The position numbers were made by a program, and so were the translations under genes. A stretch of DNA of 64,000 nt from Rutpela maculata (Eukaryota; Arthropoda; Insecta; Coleoptera; Cerambycidae), in contig OW386292.2 in assembly GCA_936432065.2 (NCBI GenBank), positions 136,043,460 through 136,107,459 on the forward strand, given 5' to 3'. This document shows, piece by piece, positions 45,335-55,390 of this stretch. The notes beneath the pieces are model-generated. The model worked only from the letters and a program-made list of their open reading frames with translations, made no database searches and had not been told where the DNA came from. Each line of letters begins with the position of its first letter. Positions within the stretch are counted from its first letter, which is position 1.

Positions 45335-46705
45335 ATGCCTGACAGAGCTCAACCAGAGACTGTTCAACCAGTGCCACCGGCACCAGCCGAACAACAACAA
45401 CAACAACCACAACAAATAGAGCCTTACAAACTCTCAGAAATTTTCTCGTTAATTCCGGAGTTCGATGGTAACGCCATCAACCTCCAAACTTTCCTAAACT
45501 CATGTCAGTGTGCCCAACGCATGGCAATTCATGACCAAAAAATTTTATTAACTGTTCATATTAAAAATAAATTGAAAGGCAAAGCTGCCGAACTAATCAA
45601 TTCTCGTAACCCTGCCACATGGCCAGAAATTAAAGCACTTCTAGAAACCCACTTCGGTGACTCTAGAGATTTAACAGCTCTTATTCAAGACCTACAAAGA
45701 ATTCACCAATTGCCTGGTGAATCTGCATTAACATTTGTTTCGCGTCTACAAACGCACAATGCGAAAATGCACGCTGCAGTGCAAAAACAAAATCTATCTT
45801 CAGAGCAAAGAACCGCGCAAACAAACCTGATTGAAACTATGACATTAAATAATTTGTTAACGGGTCTAGAACCAAATCTAGGGAGAATAATACGTGCCAG
45901 TAACCCTCCGACTATAATGAACGCAATTATTAGAATTCGGAGAGAACTACAACTTTCGTATTTTGAACAACAAAAATTCCCCAAAAATAGTCCGGTCAAA
46001 AATCCAGTAATTCAACAAAAGCGACCACAAGGTCCCAATTTGCAACAAAAGTTTTGTTCCTTCTGTAAACGGAATGGACATGTAATAAGCGAATGCCGCA
46101 CAAGGCAACAGTCTCAAACCTTCCAGAGACCAAGTTTCCAAGGAAACCCAAACTCACAAAATTTTTCTCATCAAAACTTCGCACAACCGAGTAATAATCA
46201 ATTTAGTCAGAGGACATTCCCTCAAAATAATCAGCCAAACCAATCACAGCAAAACAGGCCCTCAGCCATAAGGCCGAACCCTAATTTTATGCAACAGCGA
46301 CCATCAGCTATCCAACCTAACCCAAATTTTAATCGCTTTAACCAGCAAAAAGCTCATCATTTGAATTACGAACCTTACGATAATTATACCGATCAATTCA
46401 ACCAATACAATGACTACCCTTTCGACGATTACCAAAATTACCAAAGTCAAAATGAATCGTACGAAAATTACAATTTTGAAACCAACCAAAATTTCCAGGA
46501 GAATTATACTGCTAATTCTCAGAATGAGCAATACAAGGATTATACTGCTAATCCTCAGGATTTTCGTTTAGATCCGGAGTACCCCGCGGATACTCCAACA
46601 CAACAAATAGACCAATTCGACCAAATATCAAACCAAATACAAACAATGAATCTCAACGACAGTTTCGATCCAATGCTGAACTTCCCAGAACAAACGTTCA
46701 TGTAA
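45335..46705 (+). CDS. gag: Errantivirus Gag polyprotein
   Basis: 456 codons from ATG at 45335. Gag forms the capsid and binds genomic RNA. The N-terminal half has the Gag/capsid pattern of gypsy elements (residues ~30-200, with 'WPEIKALLETHFGD' near 90-105 as the recognisable core). A single CCHC knuckle C-x2-C-x4-H-x4-C lies at about residues 240-253. The last ~200 residues are strongly Q/N/P/Y-rich and lack predicted structure. A polyglutamine-like run occurs near residue 20-30. Pol follows in the -1 frame and overlaps the end, so Pol is expected by -1 frameshifting; I did not find an obvious slippery heptamer. Intact. Confidence 0.92.
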   Translation: MPDRAQPETVQPVPPAPAEQQQQQPQQIEPYKLSEIFSLIPEFDGNAINLQTFLNSCQCAQRMAIHDQKILLTVHIKNKLKGKAAELINSRNPATWPEIKALLETHFGDSRDLTALIQDLQRIHQLPGESALTFVSRLQTHNAKMHAAVQKQNLSSEQRTAQTNLIETMTLNNLLTGLEPNLGRIIRASNPPTIMNAIIRIRRELQLSYFEQQKFPKNSPVKNPVIQQKRPQGPNLQQKFCSFCKRNGHVISECRTRQQSQTFQRPSFQGNPNSQNFSHQNFAQPSNNQFSQRTFPQNNQPNQSQQNRPSAIRPNPNFMQQRPSAIQPNPNFNRFNQQKAHHLNYEPYDNYTDQFNQYNDYPFDDYQNYQSQNESYENYNFETNQNFQENYTANSQNEQYKDYTANPQDFRLDPEYPADTPTQQIDQFDQISNQIQTMNLNDSFDPMLNFPEQTFM

Positions 46706-49700
46706 ATACGCTTTCTCACACCCTATTAACCGTAAATTCAAAAAATCTTTATTACATCAAAGACGCAACCGGCAAATTTAAAATTTTGATTGACACAGGT
46801 GCAGGAATTTCAATTTTTAAACCTAAAACAGCTGAAAATTATAGACGTAGATCCCCTGAAAATGTAATTATACAGGGTATTACTGATCAAAAAATTTATA
46901 TCAACGAATCTGTTCTCATCCCCTTTTCAGATGAGTCACACAAGATTTATATCTATAATCTAGATATAGATTTTGATGGACTACTAGGCGCAGACTTTTT
47001 AGAACATTACGAATGCCGAGTAGATTTCAAAAATAAACAACTAGTCACAAATTTTAAAACCGTACCACTATTTAAAGTAACGGAAGAAACTACAGTAAAT
47101 TTACCTGTACAACCAACTGGTAACTCTAACATCAAAAACCAAAATCCAAATTTAGGCAACATCAAAAATTTAATTTCTATCGAACCTCGCATGGAAAAAA
47201 TATGTAAACTAAAATGTAACCTACGAAATACCGAGGCTATACTGTTAGCCCAGGAAAACGAGAAAGTACGCTTACCAAATGCTATTGTCAAAATTGATAA
47301 CAATGGAGAATTTTTAACCTCAATTATAAACGCGAATGCAATACCAAAAACGGTAAATTTTTCTAACATAAAACTAGAGCCAGTACAAAAATTCAAATCA
47401 ATTTTCAATTTAAACACTCAAAATTCTGACTCACACCTACAGACGGACAGATCCTTTGAAATTAGGAACGAATTGCGCTTGGATCATCTAAACGAAGAAG
47501 AGGCCGAAATAGTAACGCAGCTTTGTTTAGACTTTCAAGATATATTCTATTTGGAAGGAGACAATTTAACTTTTACTAACGAAATTAAGCATTCCATTGA
47601 CACGAACGATTCAAAACCGGTTTTTACAAAATCATATCGCTACCCTCATATTCATAAAGAGGAAGTCAAAACACAAGTCTCTAATATGCTTGATCAAGGC
47701 ATCATTAGACCTTCGATTTCTCCCTGGTCCTCTCCAGTTTGGGTTGTACCTAAAAAACTCGACGCCTCCGGTAAACAAAAATGGCGAGTTGTAGTGGACT
47801 ACAGAAAACTCAACGAACTGACTATTGACGATAAATACCCGCTACCCAATATTTCCGACCTCCTCGATCAATTAGGCAAATGTCAATATTTTACAACTTT
47901 GGACTTAGCCTCCGGATTTCACCAAATCGAGATTGATGCGAAAGATATTCAAAAAACTGTTTTCACAGTTGAAAATGGTCATTTTGAATTCGTAAGAATG
48001 CCTTTTGGACTTAAGAATGCTCCATCAACATTTCAAAGAGTGATGGATAACATTTTATTAGGTATCCAAAATGAACGATGTCTCGTCTACATGGACGATA
48101 TTATTGTTTACTCCCCTACTATTCACGAGCATATTTCTCGATTAACGGAAGTTTTCAAACGATTACAGAAAGCCAATCTCAAAATTCAACCCGACAAATG
48201 CGAGTTTCTCCGCAAAGAAGTCGCTTATCTAGGACATCTCATTACAAAAGACGGCGTAAAACCGAATCCTTCGAAAGTTGACGCTATTCTAAATTTCCCT
48301 CAACCAAAAAATCAAAAAGAAATTAAATCATTTCTAGGCTTAGCCGGATATTATAGGCGCTTTATCCCTAATTTCTCCAAGATTACCAAGCCTTTAACAA
48401 AACTCTTACAGAAAGACGTACCATTTCTCTTCGACAATGATTGTATAAAATCTTTTCAAGATTTGAAACAAACATTAACGACAACTCCGATATTAATCTA
48501 CCCTAATTTTGATGAACCTTTCGTTCTAACCACTGATGCGAGCGCATTTGCCGTCGGCTCAGTGCTGAGCCAGGGGCCTATTGGCAAAGATTTACCCATT
48601 GCCTATGCTTCTAGAACCTTGTGCAGTGCAGAAACTAAGTATTCAACGATTGAACGCGAGCTTTTATCGATAGTATGGAGTGTAAAGCACTTTAGACCAT
48701 ACCTGTACGGTAGAAAGTTCAAACTTGTCACCGACCACAGACCACTCACCTGGCTATTCTCTATAAAAGATCCAGGAAGTAGACTTGCTCGTTGGCGACT
48801 CAAATTAGAAGAGTACGATTACGAAATAATTTATAAACCCGGCAAAATCAATAAGAACGCGGATGCACTTTCCAGAATCAAAATTAATCATTTTTCTGAA
48901 TGTTCCAAATTCTATTCAAAGGTTCTAGCCGCGAATGACGAAGAGTCAGACGACGACGAAAACCCAGGCAATAACGAGATCACTGACGAACAAATTTCCC
49001 AAGAATTCGAAACTTTCGCCAACTTATATAAGACAACATCTTTAATTGACTATTCGAAAATCAAAGCCTCGAACAAACAACTTTTGTATCGAGAACACAA
49101 AGATATTATAACCTTCTTCCAACAAAATAACCTACAAGACCTCCATCATAAAATTATCGAAGACATATTCGAAGAAAACCCCGAATTTCATAACGATAAA
49201 ATCAATATTGTATCGAGCAAAACAGTCAGACATAGGAGATATTTTATCATCCCTCTACCTTTTGATATCGAATCTGTAATTGAACATCTATTTTTGGTAT
49301 TATTTAAAAATCAAGATGTTTTAGACCTTTCTAAGACATACTTTGTCGAAAATAACCTAGACCTCCCCATACTCGAAATTCTATCATTCATTTTTGCGGA
49401 AAAAGACTTAAAAGGAGTAATTTGTCAAGATATCGTCAGAACTGTCGACGAAGATGAAATTCCAATTATATTGGAGCAAAATCATTTTGGTAAAAATAAT
49501 CTACACCGCGGAATAAATGAAACGATTCGAAGAATTAGAGAAAAATACACTTGGCAAGGTCTAACTAAAAACGTTGAAAATTTTATAAAAAATTGCGAAA
49601 CTTGCCAAAAGACTAAAGTATGCCGGAAAAACCTTAATAACCCTCTAGTAGTCACAGAAACCCCAAGAACACCATTCGAAAGAATCAATATCGATTTATT

Positions 49701-50481
49701 TGAATTCCCAACTCGAAATTACGCTTTAACTATTCGAGACGAGTTAACTAAATTTACGCAAGCCTATGCAGTCCCGGACAAATCTGCAAAATCCGTCGTA
49801 AATACCTTGTTGTTATACTTTCAACATTACGGTACCCCGCTAAGAATCCATTGCGATTACGGTGGCGAATTTGACAACCGTTTGCTCAAAGATCTCTGCA
49901 CCCTCTACGACATAAAATTAACTTATTCAAGCGTAGGACATCCCCAATCGAATGGATCCATAGAAAGATTTCATGCTACTTTAGCCGAAATGATAAGAAT
50001 CCACAAAACTGAAAACCCAAACGAACATCCTTTCACGATTTTACCATATGCAGTAATATGCTATAACAATTCGGTAAATAAAACACACGGTTTTACCCCA
50101 TATGAACTTATCTTTGGTCATACATCTAACAGACCACCCGAAACTTTGTACAACCAAAAAGAATTAATAACTAAATACGTTAGAGATTTAAACAATAGAA
50201 TATCCCACTACTATAAAATAGCCCGTAGTCGAACACAATCTCAAAAAGAGAAAGCAAAAGTTCGCTTCGACAGAAATATTCCCCAAAAACGACCTGAATA
50301 CAAAATAGGTGACTTAGTTTATGTAAAAGAATCACAAATTAAGAACAAACTACAAAACAAATTTAACGGTCCCTTTAAAATAAAAGAAATTTTTCAAAAT
50401 TCTGCTACCCTATTAAATCTCGAAACAAAACAAGAAACTAAAGTAAATTTTGATAGAATGAAACCATATACTGAAAATTAA
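46552..50481 (+). CDS. pol: Errantivirus Pol: protease, RT, RNase H, integrase
   Basis: Open in the -1 frame relative to gag from 46552 (just after an in-frame stop) to 50481, overlapping gag by ~154 bp. Pol processes the polyprotein, makes DNA and integrates it. Seen in order: protease with DTG (46792-46800); RT with YRKLNELT, the FTTLDLASGFHQI block and catalytic YMDD at 48088-48099; RNase H with TTDAS (about 48533) and the TDHRPL motif; integrase with an N-terminal HHCC finger (about 49480-49610, ending C-x2-C), and the catalytic D-D-E residues in NIDLFEFP, HCDYGGEF and SIERFH; then a short C-terminal domain of the usual basic, Trp-poor type. No stop or frameshift. It ends just before the env acceptor. 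Length is normal for the group. Confidence 0.93.
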   Translation, partial: SSGFSFRSGVPRGYSNTTNRPIRPNIKPNTNNESQRQFRSNAELPRTNVHVNTLSHTLLTVNSKNLYYIKDATGKFKILIDTGAGISIFKPKTAENYRRRSPENVIIQGITDQKIYINESVLIPFSDESHKIYIYNLDIDFDGLLGADFLEHYECRVDFKNKQLVTNFKTVPLFKVTEETTVNLPVQPTGNSNIKNQNPNLGNIKNLISIEPRMEKICKLKCNLRNTEAILLAQENEKVRLPNAIVKIDNNGEFLTSIINANAIPKTVNFSNIKLEPVQKFKSIFNLNTQNSDSHLQTDRSFEIRNELRLDHLNEEEAEIVTQLCLDFQDIFYLEGDNLTFTNEIKHSIDTNDSKPVFTKSYRYPHIHKEEVKTQVSNMLDQGIIRPSISPWSSPVWVVPKKLDASGKQKWRVVVDYRKLNELTIDDKYPLPNISDLLDQLGKCQYFTTLDLASGFHQIEIDAKDIQKTVFTVENGHFEFVRMPFGLKNAPSTFQRVMDNILLGIQNERCLVYMDDIIVYSPTIHEHISRLTEVFKRLQKANLKIQPDKCEFLRKEVAYLGHLITKDGVKPNPSKVDAILNFPQPKNQKEIKSFLGLAGYYRRFIPNFSKITKPLTKLLQKDVPFLFDNDCIKSFQDLKQTLTTTPILIYPNFDEPFVLTTDASAFAVGSVLSQGPIGKDLPIAYASRTLCSAETKYSTIERELLSIVWSVKHFRPYLYGRKFKLVTDHRPLTWLFSIKDPGSRLARWRLKLEEYDYEIIYKPGKINKNADALSRIKINHFSECSKFYSKVLAANDEESDDDENPGNNEITDEQISQEFETFANLYKTTSLIDYSKIKASNKQLLYREHKDIITFFQQNNLQDLHHKIIEDIFEENPEFHNDKINIVSSKTVRHRRYFIIPLPFDIESVIEHLFLVLFKNQDVLDLSKTYFVENNLDLPILEILSFIFAEKDLKGVICQDIVRTVDEDEIPIILEQNHFGKNNLHRGINETIRRIREKYTWQGLTKNVENFIKNCETCQKTKVCRKNLNNPLVVTETPRTPFERINIDLFEFPTRNYALTIRDELTKFTQAYAVPDKSAKSVVNTLLLYFQHYGTPLRIHCDYGGEFDNRLLKDLCTLYDIKLTYSSVGHPQSNGSIERFHATLAEMIRIHKTENPNEHPFTILPYAVICYNNSVNKTHGFTPYELIFGHTSNRPPETLYNQKELITKYVRDLNNRISHYYKIARSRTQSQKEKAKVRFDRNIPQKRPEYKIGDLVYVKESQIKNKLQNKFNGPFKIKEIFQNSATLLNLETKQETKVNFDRMKPYTEN

Positions 50482-50493
50482 ATTTATTTTCAG

Positions 50494-52333
50494 GTTTCTC
50501 CTGCTGTTCGGATCAGCACTCTGTCAGTACAAAATTACCCCGATCAATAACACTGTTGGTGTATACTATCACCAAGACACGGACATCGTGGTGACAAATG
50601 ACAAATGGACTCTGCTAGTGCATAAAAATATTTCATCCCTTAAATTAGCTTTTGACAAAAATCAAAATAATTTAGACAGAATCTTGAACACCCTCGATGG
50701 TGCTGACCAAAAATCAATCCTGTTTAGAAGCCAAGTTAAAACAGAGTTTAACCTTTTAATGCAAATAGCTAGTTCGATAAAAACGAAATTTGACGAAGTC
50801 TTTTCAGACACAAAGAGATATAAACGCGGAATACTTAACGGTTTCGGAACAATATTCAAATCAATTACCGGAAACTTAGACGCCGAAGATGGCGAGTACT
50901 ACACTAACTGTATAAACAAATTAAATAATGATGAACATCAATTAGAAAACTTAATTAAAAATCAAATCTCAGTTACAACTTCTGTTATCAAAAATTTCAA
51001 CTCAACTATACAAAAATTACAAATTGATGAGGAAACATTTAACAAAGATATCAAAGAAATCGAGCACACAATTCAAACCATGACTCAAACGATCCAAGCT
51101 GCCGAAATAAAACTAAAATTTCTATACATTTCCGAACAACTAATGGCCAGCTATTTGTATATCGAAGACAATCTAAACGATATTTTAAATTCAATAACAT
51201 TCGCCAGATTAGGAATTATTCATTCATCAATCATAACACCTGATCACTTAGTAACGGCGTTACAAGAGATTTCACAGAGTTTGCGAAGGAACAATTTACC
51301 TCTTCCGATTAAACTATCAGCAGTTGCTCAATATCTGGATATTATTGAACTAAAAGCTTTTCAACTAAATTCTAACTTAATATTTGTTTTAACAATACCT
51401 CTCATTGAACCTCAAAATTACAACACCTTTCGTCTGTACCCTATACCTATACTTGATAACAGAACTGGTCTACATCACTTTTTATCTATTTCACAAAAGT
51501 TTATCGCGAGAGACGATGATTCTTTAATGTACATACCTATACAAAATTTGAAAGAATGCAAACCACTTTATTTTGGAACCAGACTATGTTCGAACCTGTT
51601 TGCATATCCTATCGACCAAAATGCCATTTGTGAAGCTAGAATATTAAAACCATTGCCGAAACTCCCAGAAAATTGTCAAACTTCCTTCATCATTAGTCAA
51701 GGATACAACGTCCAAGAACTTGAAGACAACACATGGCTAGTAATTAATTCCGAACCACTTCACATTACCATCAACTGCCCGAAGAGAGAATCCATAACAG
51801 AGCTAATTAACAAAAATTCCATCATAAAACTACAACCAGGATGTTACGCCTATGCAGGCATTACTCGAATACAAGCCAGTGCTAAAGACTTTTCCGAAAT
51901 TAAGGACAATTCACATCCAATCCAAATTCCTTTTGAATGCTGCAATCACATGCCCGACAAAATCGAAATTCCAAAATTAAAACCGCTTAAATTAAACAGT
52001 CTCGACGTAGAAGATTTAGATATTGCTAAAAACAAACTAGAGCAATATTCCAAAGACCTAGATGACCTCATAAACGAACCTTTTGTGACCAAACATGTAT
52101 CTTGGTTCACATACTTCATAATCACTCTCATCATCCTATTAGTTCTACTTTACATAACTTGTAAATGCAGAAGAAGAAGATGTGGAGCATTGCGAATCCA
52201 ACCCTCAACGGATAACCCTCCTTCACCTCCTTCAGAGCGAAGCAGAGTATTTACCAAATTTCCTAGACTGATCCCTCCAAGAAAGCGACCCGGTATTAGA
52301 CCTCAAGAAGAAGAGGACATCGAGTTAACATAG
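50494..52333 (+). CDS. env: Errantivirus Env (baculovirus F-like fusion glycoprotein), main exon
   Basis: Open frame from the acceptor at 50492-50493 to a stop at 52331-52333; with the predicted leader it encodes about 618 residues. There is no ATG at its own start. It opens with a hydrophobic signal-peptide core ending before a Gln-Tyr. A basic cleavage motif (RYKR, about 50817-50828) is followed by a Gly-rich hydrophobic stretch of fusion-peptide type, then a long helical region with coiled-coil character. Cysteine-rich ectodomain sequence follows, then one membrane span near 52105-52160 and a basic Cys/Arg tail. This is the arrangement of insect errantivirus Env, related to baculovirus F proteins. 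It would act at the membrane. Intact as a frame; expression and function are not shown by sequence. Confidence 0.85.
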
Positions 52334-52556
52334 ACTTTCATGTGGAGTTTTACCCTTGTCTATTAATTTAGACCATTGTATATTATCCTTATTACGTTAT
52401 GTAATGTTTTATTATCGCTTACCAATTTTAACTTTTACATTATTTTATTATTTTGCTTTATATTCATTCAACATTGTTTCAATATATTTTTGCATTATAT
52501 TCATTTAACGTTTTAACAATTTTCAAAAGTTGCTGCATAACATCAACTTTTTTATT

Positions 52557-52566
52557 AAGGGGGAAG
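52557..52566 (+). promoter_or_regulatory. Polypurine tract
   Basis: AAGGGGGAAG one base before the 3' LTR. This is the plus-strand primer site, as in other LTR retroelements. Confidence 0.85.
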
Positions 52567-52567
52567 T

Positions 52568-52927
52568 TGTTATATAAAATTATATGCTTATTACCCAGAC
52601 TTAGTCGTAACAAACCTTCACAGGCATATCATGTTACATGATAACGACTTCTCTTATTAATTGCTTATCTTCAAGATATCATATTACACCTTTGTTTCTC
52701 ATAACTTGTGCAGACTGCAGAACTGCAAATCCTTTGTTCTATATTTTGCTTACTCAGGTTCTGTATGTTATAAATACGACTAAACACGCTTTGTTAAATC
52801 AGTTATTAAACTCAGTTAGAATGCAACACTTCTAATTTATTATTCTAATTCCTCCTCCAAGAGCCAACGTTGGCTCCATTAAATAAATAAATCCTTTTTA
52901 AAAAGTCACTCATGTGAACCGTGATCT

Positions 52928-52931
<4 letters not shown>
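52568..52931 (+). repeat. 3' LTR of errantivirus
   Basis: 364 bp with the same ends and internal order as 44440-44803. Alignment at eight spaced checkpoints gave a constant offset of 8128, so there are no length changes. It is followed directly by an (AT)n tract, as on the other side. Confidence 0.93.

Positions 52932-52988
<57 letters not shown>
52931..52988. repeat. (AT)n microsatellite, insertion target of the retrovirus
   Basis: About 28 AT repeats immediately beyond the 3' LTR. A shorter AT tract (44427-44439) precedes the 5' LTR. The element therefore landed inside an AT repeat, consistent with the TATA-type target preference of errantiviruses. Confidence 0.85.
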
Positions 52989-52992
<4 letters not shown>

Positions 52993-53084
52993 AAAAAATT
53001 TTTTTTATTATTTAAATGATTAATAACTTTTTTATTTATGGATTGATTTTTTTCAAAAACAATAGGGTTCCTCCTCTAGCTAAC

Positions 53085-53312
53085 GCCAATTTACTTTCCA
53101 TATTTCAATACAATCGGATTTTTCTTTCTTAAGTTATCGTGCTTACAAGAAACGTGACGGACGGACAGACAGACGGACATTTTGAAAGTTGTTCAGAATT
53201 CGTTCACTAACACAATGATATGAAACTTTTTTCTCTACGAGCGATATTATCGGTTTTAGAAATGTGCCGATCAAATACAATATACTCTTCGTTTTTGCGA
53301 AGAGTATAATAA
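53085..53312. repeat. Dispersed repeat segment with GACGGACAGACAGACGGAC
   Basis: Same order of blocks as 23545-23780 (CAATCGGATTTTTCTTTC, GCTTACAAGAAACGTGACGG, CATTTTGAAAGTTGTTCAG, CAATGATATGAAAC). A stem ACTCTTCG...CGAAGAGTAT follows at 53284-53308. Type of element not determined. Confidence 0.5.
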
Positions 53313-53464
53313 GCAACATAAGGCACCTGTCTGCCTAAATTTTGCAGAACTGAGAGATTTATTTGATTTATTTTAGGTGTGCGAATATGACAAGAAATTA
53401 TTAGTAAATTAACTTAAATGTCAACAATTCCTCAATATTAAATAAATGTCTGAAAGATGCCTGG

Positions 53465-53691
53465 TAGAGTGAAATTACTTAGAGAAGATAACATAAGTCG
53501 CACATCGCGTATAAAAGTTGGCATAATATCAGTGCCCCATGCCATCCATTTTTTATTTAAATATTAATCAATGATAGTAGGTAGTCTTAACGCCCATGCA
53601 GCATCGTTACCTAGGTAACGAGCACTTGGTAAAGATATCGGTCTCTGCGTATTCTATGACGATGTTATCTTCTCTAAGTAATTTCACTCTA
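53465..53691. mobile_element. Small MITE with ~30-bp TIRs
   Basis: TAGAGTGAAATTACTTAGAG at 53465 and its exact inverse ending at about 53691, both continuing into AAGATAACAT. About 227 bp. No ORF. Confidence 0.65.
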
Positions 53692-54009
53692 CTACAATGC
53701 AATCGGATAACACTTTCAATGTAGGGTGTAATAAGGCATTATATTATAGGAATTAATTAACATTACATTTTGTTGCAGTGATATGTGGTAGTATTTGCAA
53801 TCCAGAGAATATTTCCCAGAAATTTCTAAATTACCAACACAAAGTGCTCCAGTGCGGAAAATAAATTAATAACATTCAAATACAGCTTTTATACTTTGCT
53901 TTATTTACTTGTACATGTATATATAGAAAATGTACATTTAAAATTGGCAAATAAATATTATTATTATACATTTAATTTAATAAACAGGTAATAATAACTG
54001 TGTTGTGCC

Positions 54010-54015
54010 TTTATT
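54010..54015 (-). terminator. Putative poly(A) signal of gene B
   Basis: AATAAA on the minus strand about 130 bases past the stop of gene B, a spacing similar to gene A. Confidence 0.4.
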
Positions 54016-54057
54016 ACTTGCATAATAAAAAATGCTCTTAATTCTTTTTTAAAAGAT

Positions 54058-54140
54058 CTTAATGCTCCAGTAAATGAGTTTTGAGGTTGTTTGTCTTTTG
54101 TCTGAAATTAACATGAATCACATTTGTACATTGTTACATC
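54058..54140 (-). pseudogene. Decayed eighth zinc finger beyond the stop of gene B
   Basis: Directly after the stop the minus strand still reads V-T-M-Y-K-C-D-S-C, then a stop in place of the next residue, then F-Q-T-K. After a one-base frame change it reads N-N-L-K-T-H-L-L-E-H. This is a complete C2H2 finger frame broken by stops and a shift, showing that the protein once had at least eight fingers. Confidence 0.75.
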
Positions 54141-54146
54141 TTGCTC

Positions 54147-54894
54147 TTATTTTTTATGTAACTTTAGATGCCTTATAACACCATATCTACGTTTTGTCTG
54201 AAATGAACATAAGGCACATTTGTACATTGTTACTTCTGAAGAGTTCTTATGTATCAGTAAATGTTTTTTAAGACTACATTTCCGTTTTGTCTGAAATGAA
54301 CAAGAGTCACATTTGTACATAGCTTCTCCTAGATTCTTATGTACCAAGAGATGGGCCTTAAGGTGATGTTTTCGTATTGTCTGATATGAACAAGAGTCGC
54401 ATTTGTAGATTGTTACTTCTGAAGGACTTTTATGTGACAACAAATGTGCTTTAACACGTACTTTATATTTTGTCTGATATGAACAAGAGACACATTTGTA
54501 CATCGTTACTTCTGACTGACTCTTATGTATCAGCAGATGTTCTTTAAGGCACCGTTTACGTTTTGCCTCAAATGAACACGTGTCACATTTGTACAAAGCT
54601 ACTTCTGCAGGACACTTATGTACCAGCAAATGTCTTTTAAGATAATCTTTTCGTTTTGACTGGTATGAACAAGAGTCACATTTGTACATTGTTACTTCTG
54701 AAGGACTTTTATGTAACAACAAATGTGCTTTAAGGTTACCTTTCTGTTTTGCCTGAAATGAACAAGAGTCGCATTTGTACATTGTGGATGCGTGTTTGAT
54801 ATGTGGTTTCGATAAATCGTCCGTCAGGTTTGGTATTAAACATTTCCCTGTTCTAGTGGTGACTTCTGGTTGTGGCAGAACACCATCTCCAAAC
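54147..54894 (-). CDS. ZAD zinc-finger protein B, terminal exon with seven C2H2 fingers
   Basis: Last exon of gene B, acceptor TTTTTAG at 54901-54895. The first base completes the Arg codon split at 60308-60307. The lead FGDGVLPQPEVTTR matches gene A (FEDVLPQPEVTTR). Seven C-x2-C-x12-H-x3-H fingers follow, with K-x-x-SEVTM-YKC linkers. Finger three has SFEAKRK where the others have SF/YQxK. The frame stops at 54147-54149; a broken extra finger lies just beyond. A nuclear DNA-binding role is inferred from the family; target unknown. The upstream ATG-like start inside the intron (near 54917) is not used if the splice is correct. Confidence 0.87.
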
Positions 54895-54989
54895 CTAAAA
54901 ATTATAAAAATGGCCATTACAGTAATATAAACGAGTATAGAAGAAATAAATATTCATCATAAATTATGAAAATATAATAAAAGCATTTT

Positions 54990-55180
54990 TTTTTTGTATA
55001 AATCAAAAGTACTGGACCTTGACGATAATACTGAAAATGTTTTGGAAGCTTTTGAGAAGAAAGAATTTTGTACAGCATCAAAGGCATCTGATACTGTTAA
55101 TTACAACATTTTATTAACTAAACTTGAGTGCTATGATGTACAAAGCATTACACTAAATCTTTCGGCTTCATATCTATAAT
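54990..55180 (+). pseudogene. LINE RT fragment (plus strand)
   Basis: Reads K-A-S-D-T-V-N-Y-N-I-L-L-T-K-L, the decayed counterpart of the RT box KAFDTVNHxxLLxKL. Only ~60 codons remain. It lies in gene B's intron opposite to the gene and beside a minus-strand LINE. Confidence 0.6.
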
Positions 55181-55390
55181 AATAATAATTATTATTATTT
55201 TCCTTTAAGGCAAAATATATTTGAATAGGAATAGTCAACATTTTCCTTACTTGCTAGGTAGATATGTCAATTTCTATAAAATTTACCTAAAAGTATACCT
55301 GCAAAGTATAAATAATAATGTAATAAATTTTATATTAGTCCCTTTATTAGTCCCCTTTCAATAAATAGGAGTAGTTACACAACTTACAAA

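Noticed and set aside
44510..52835. Identical 65-codon ORFs at 44510 and 52638 as a conserved small protein
   Set aside because: Both lie inside the LTRs and are identical only because the LTRs are.
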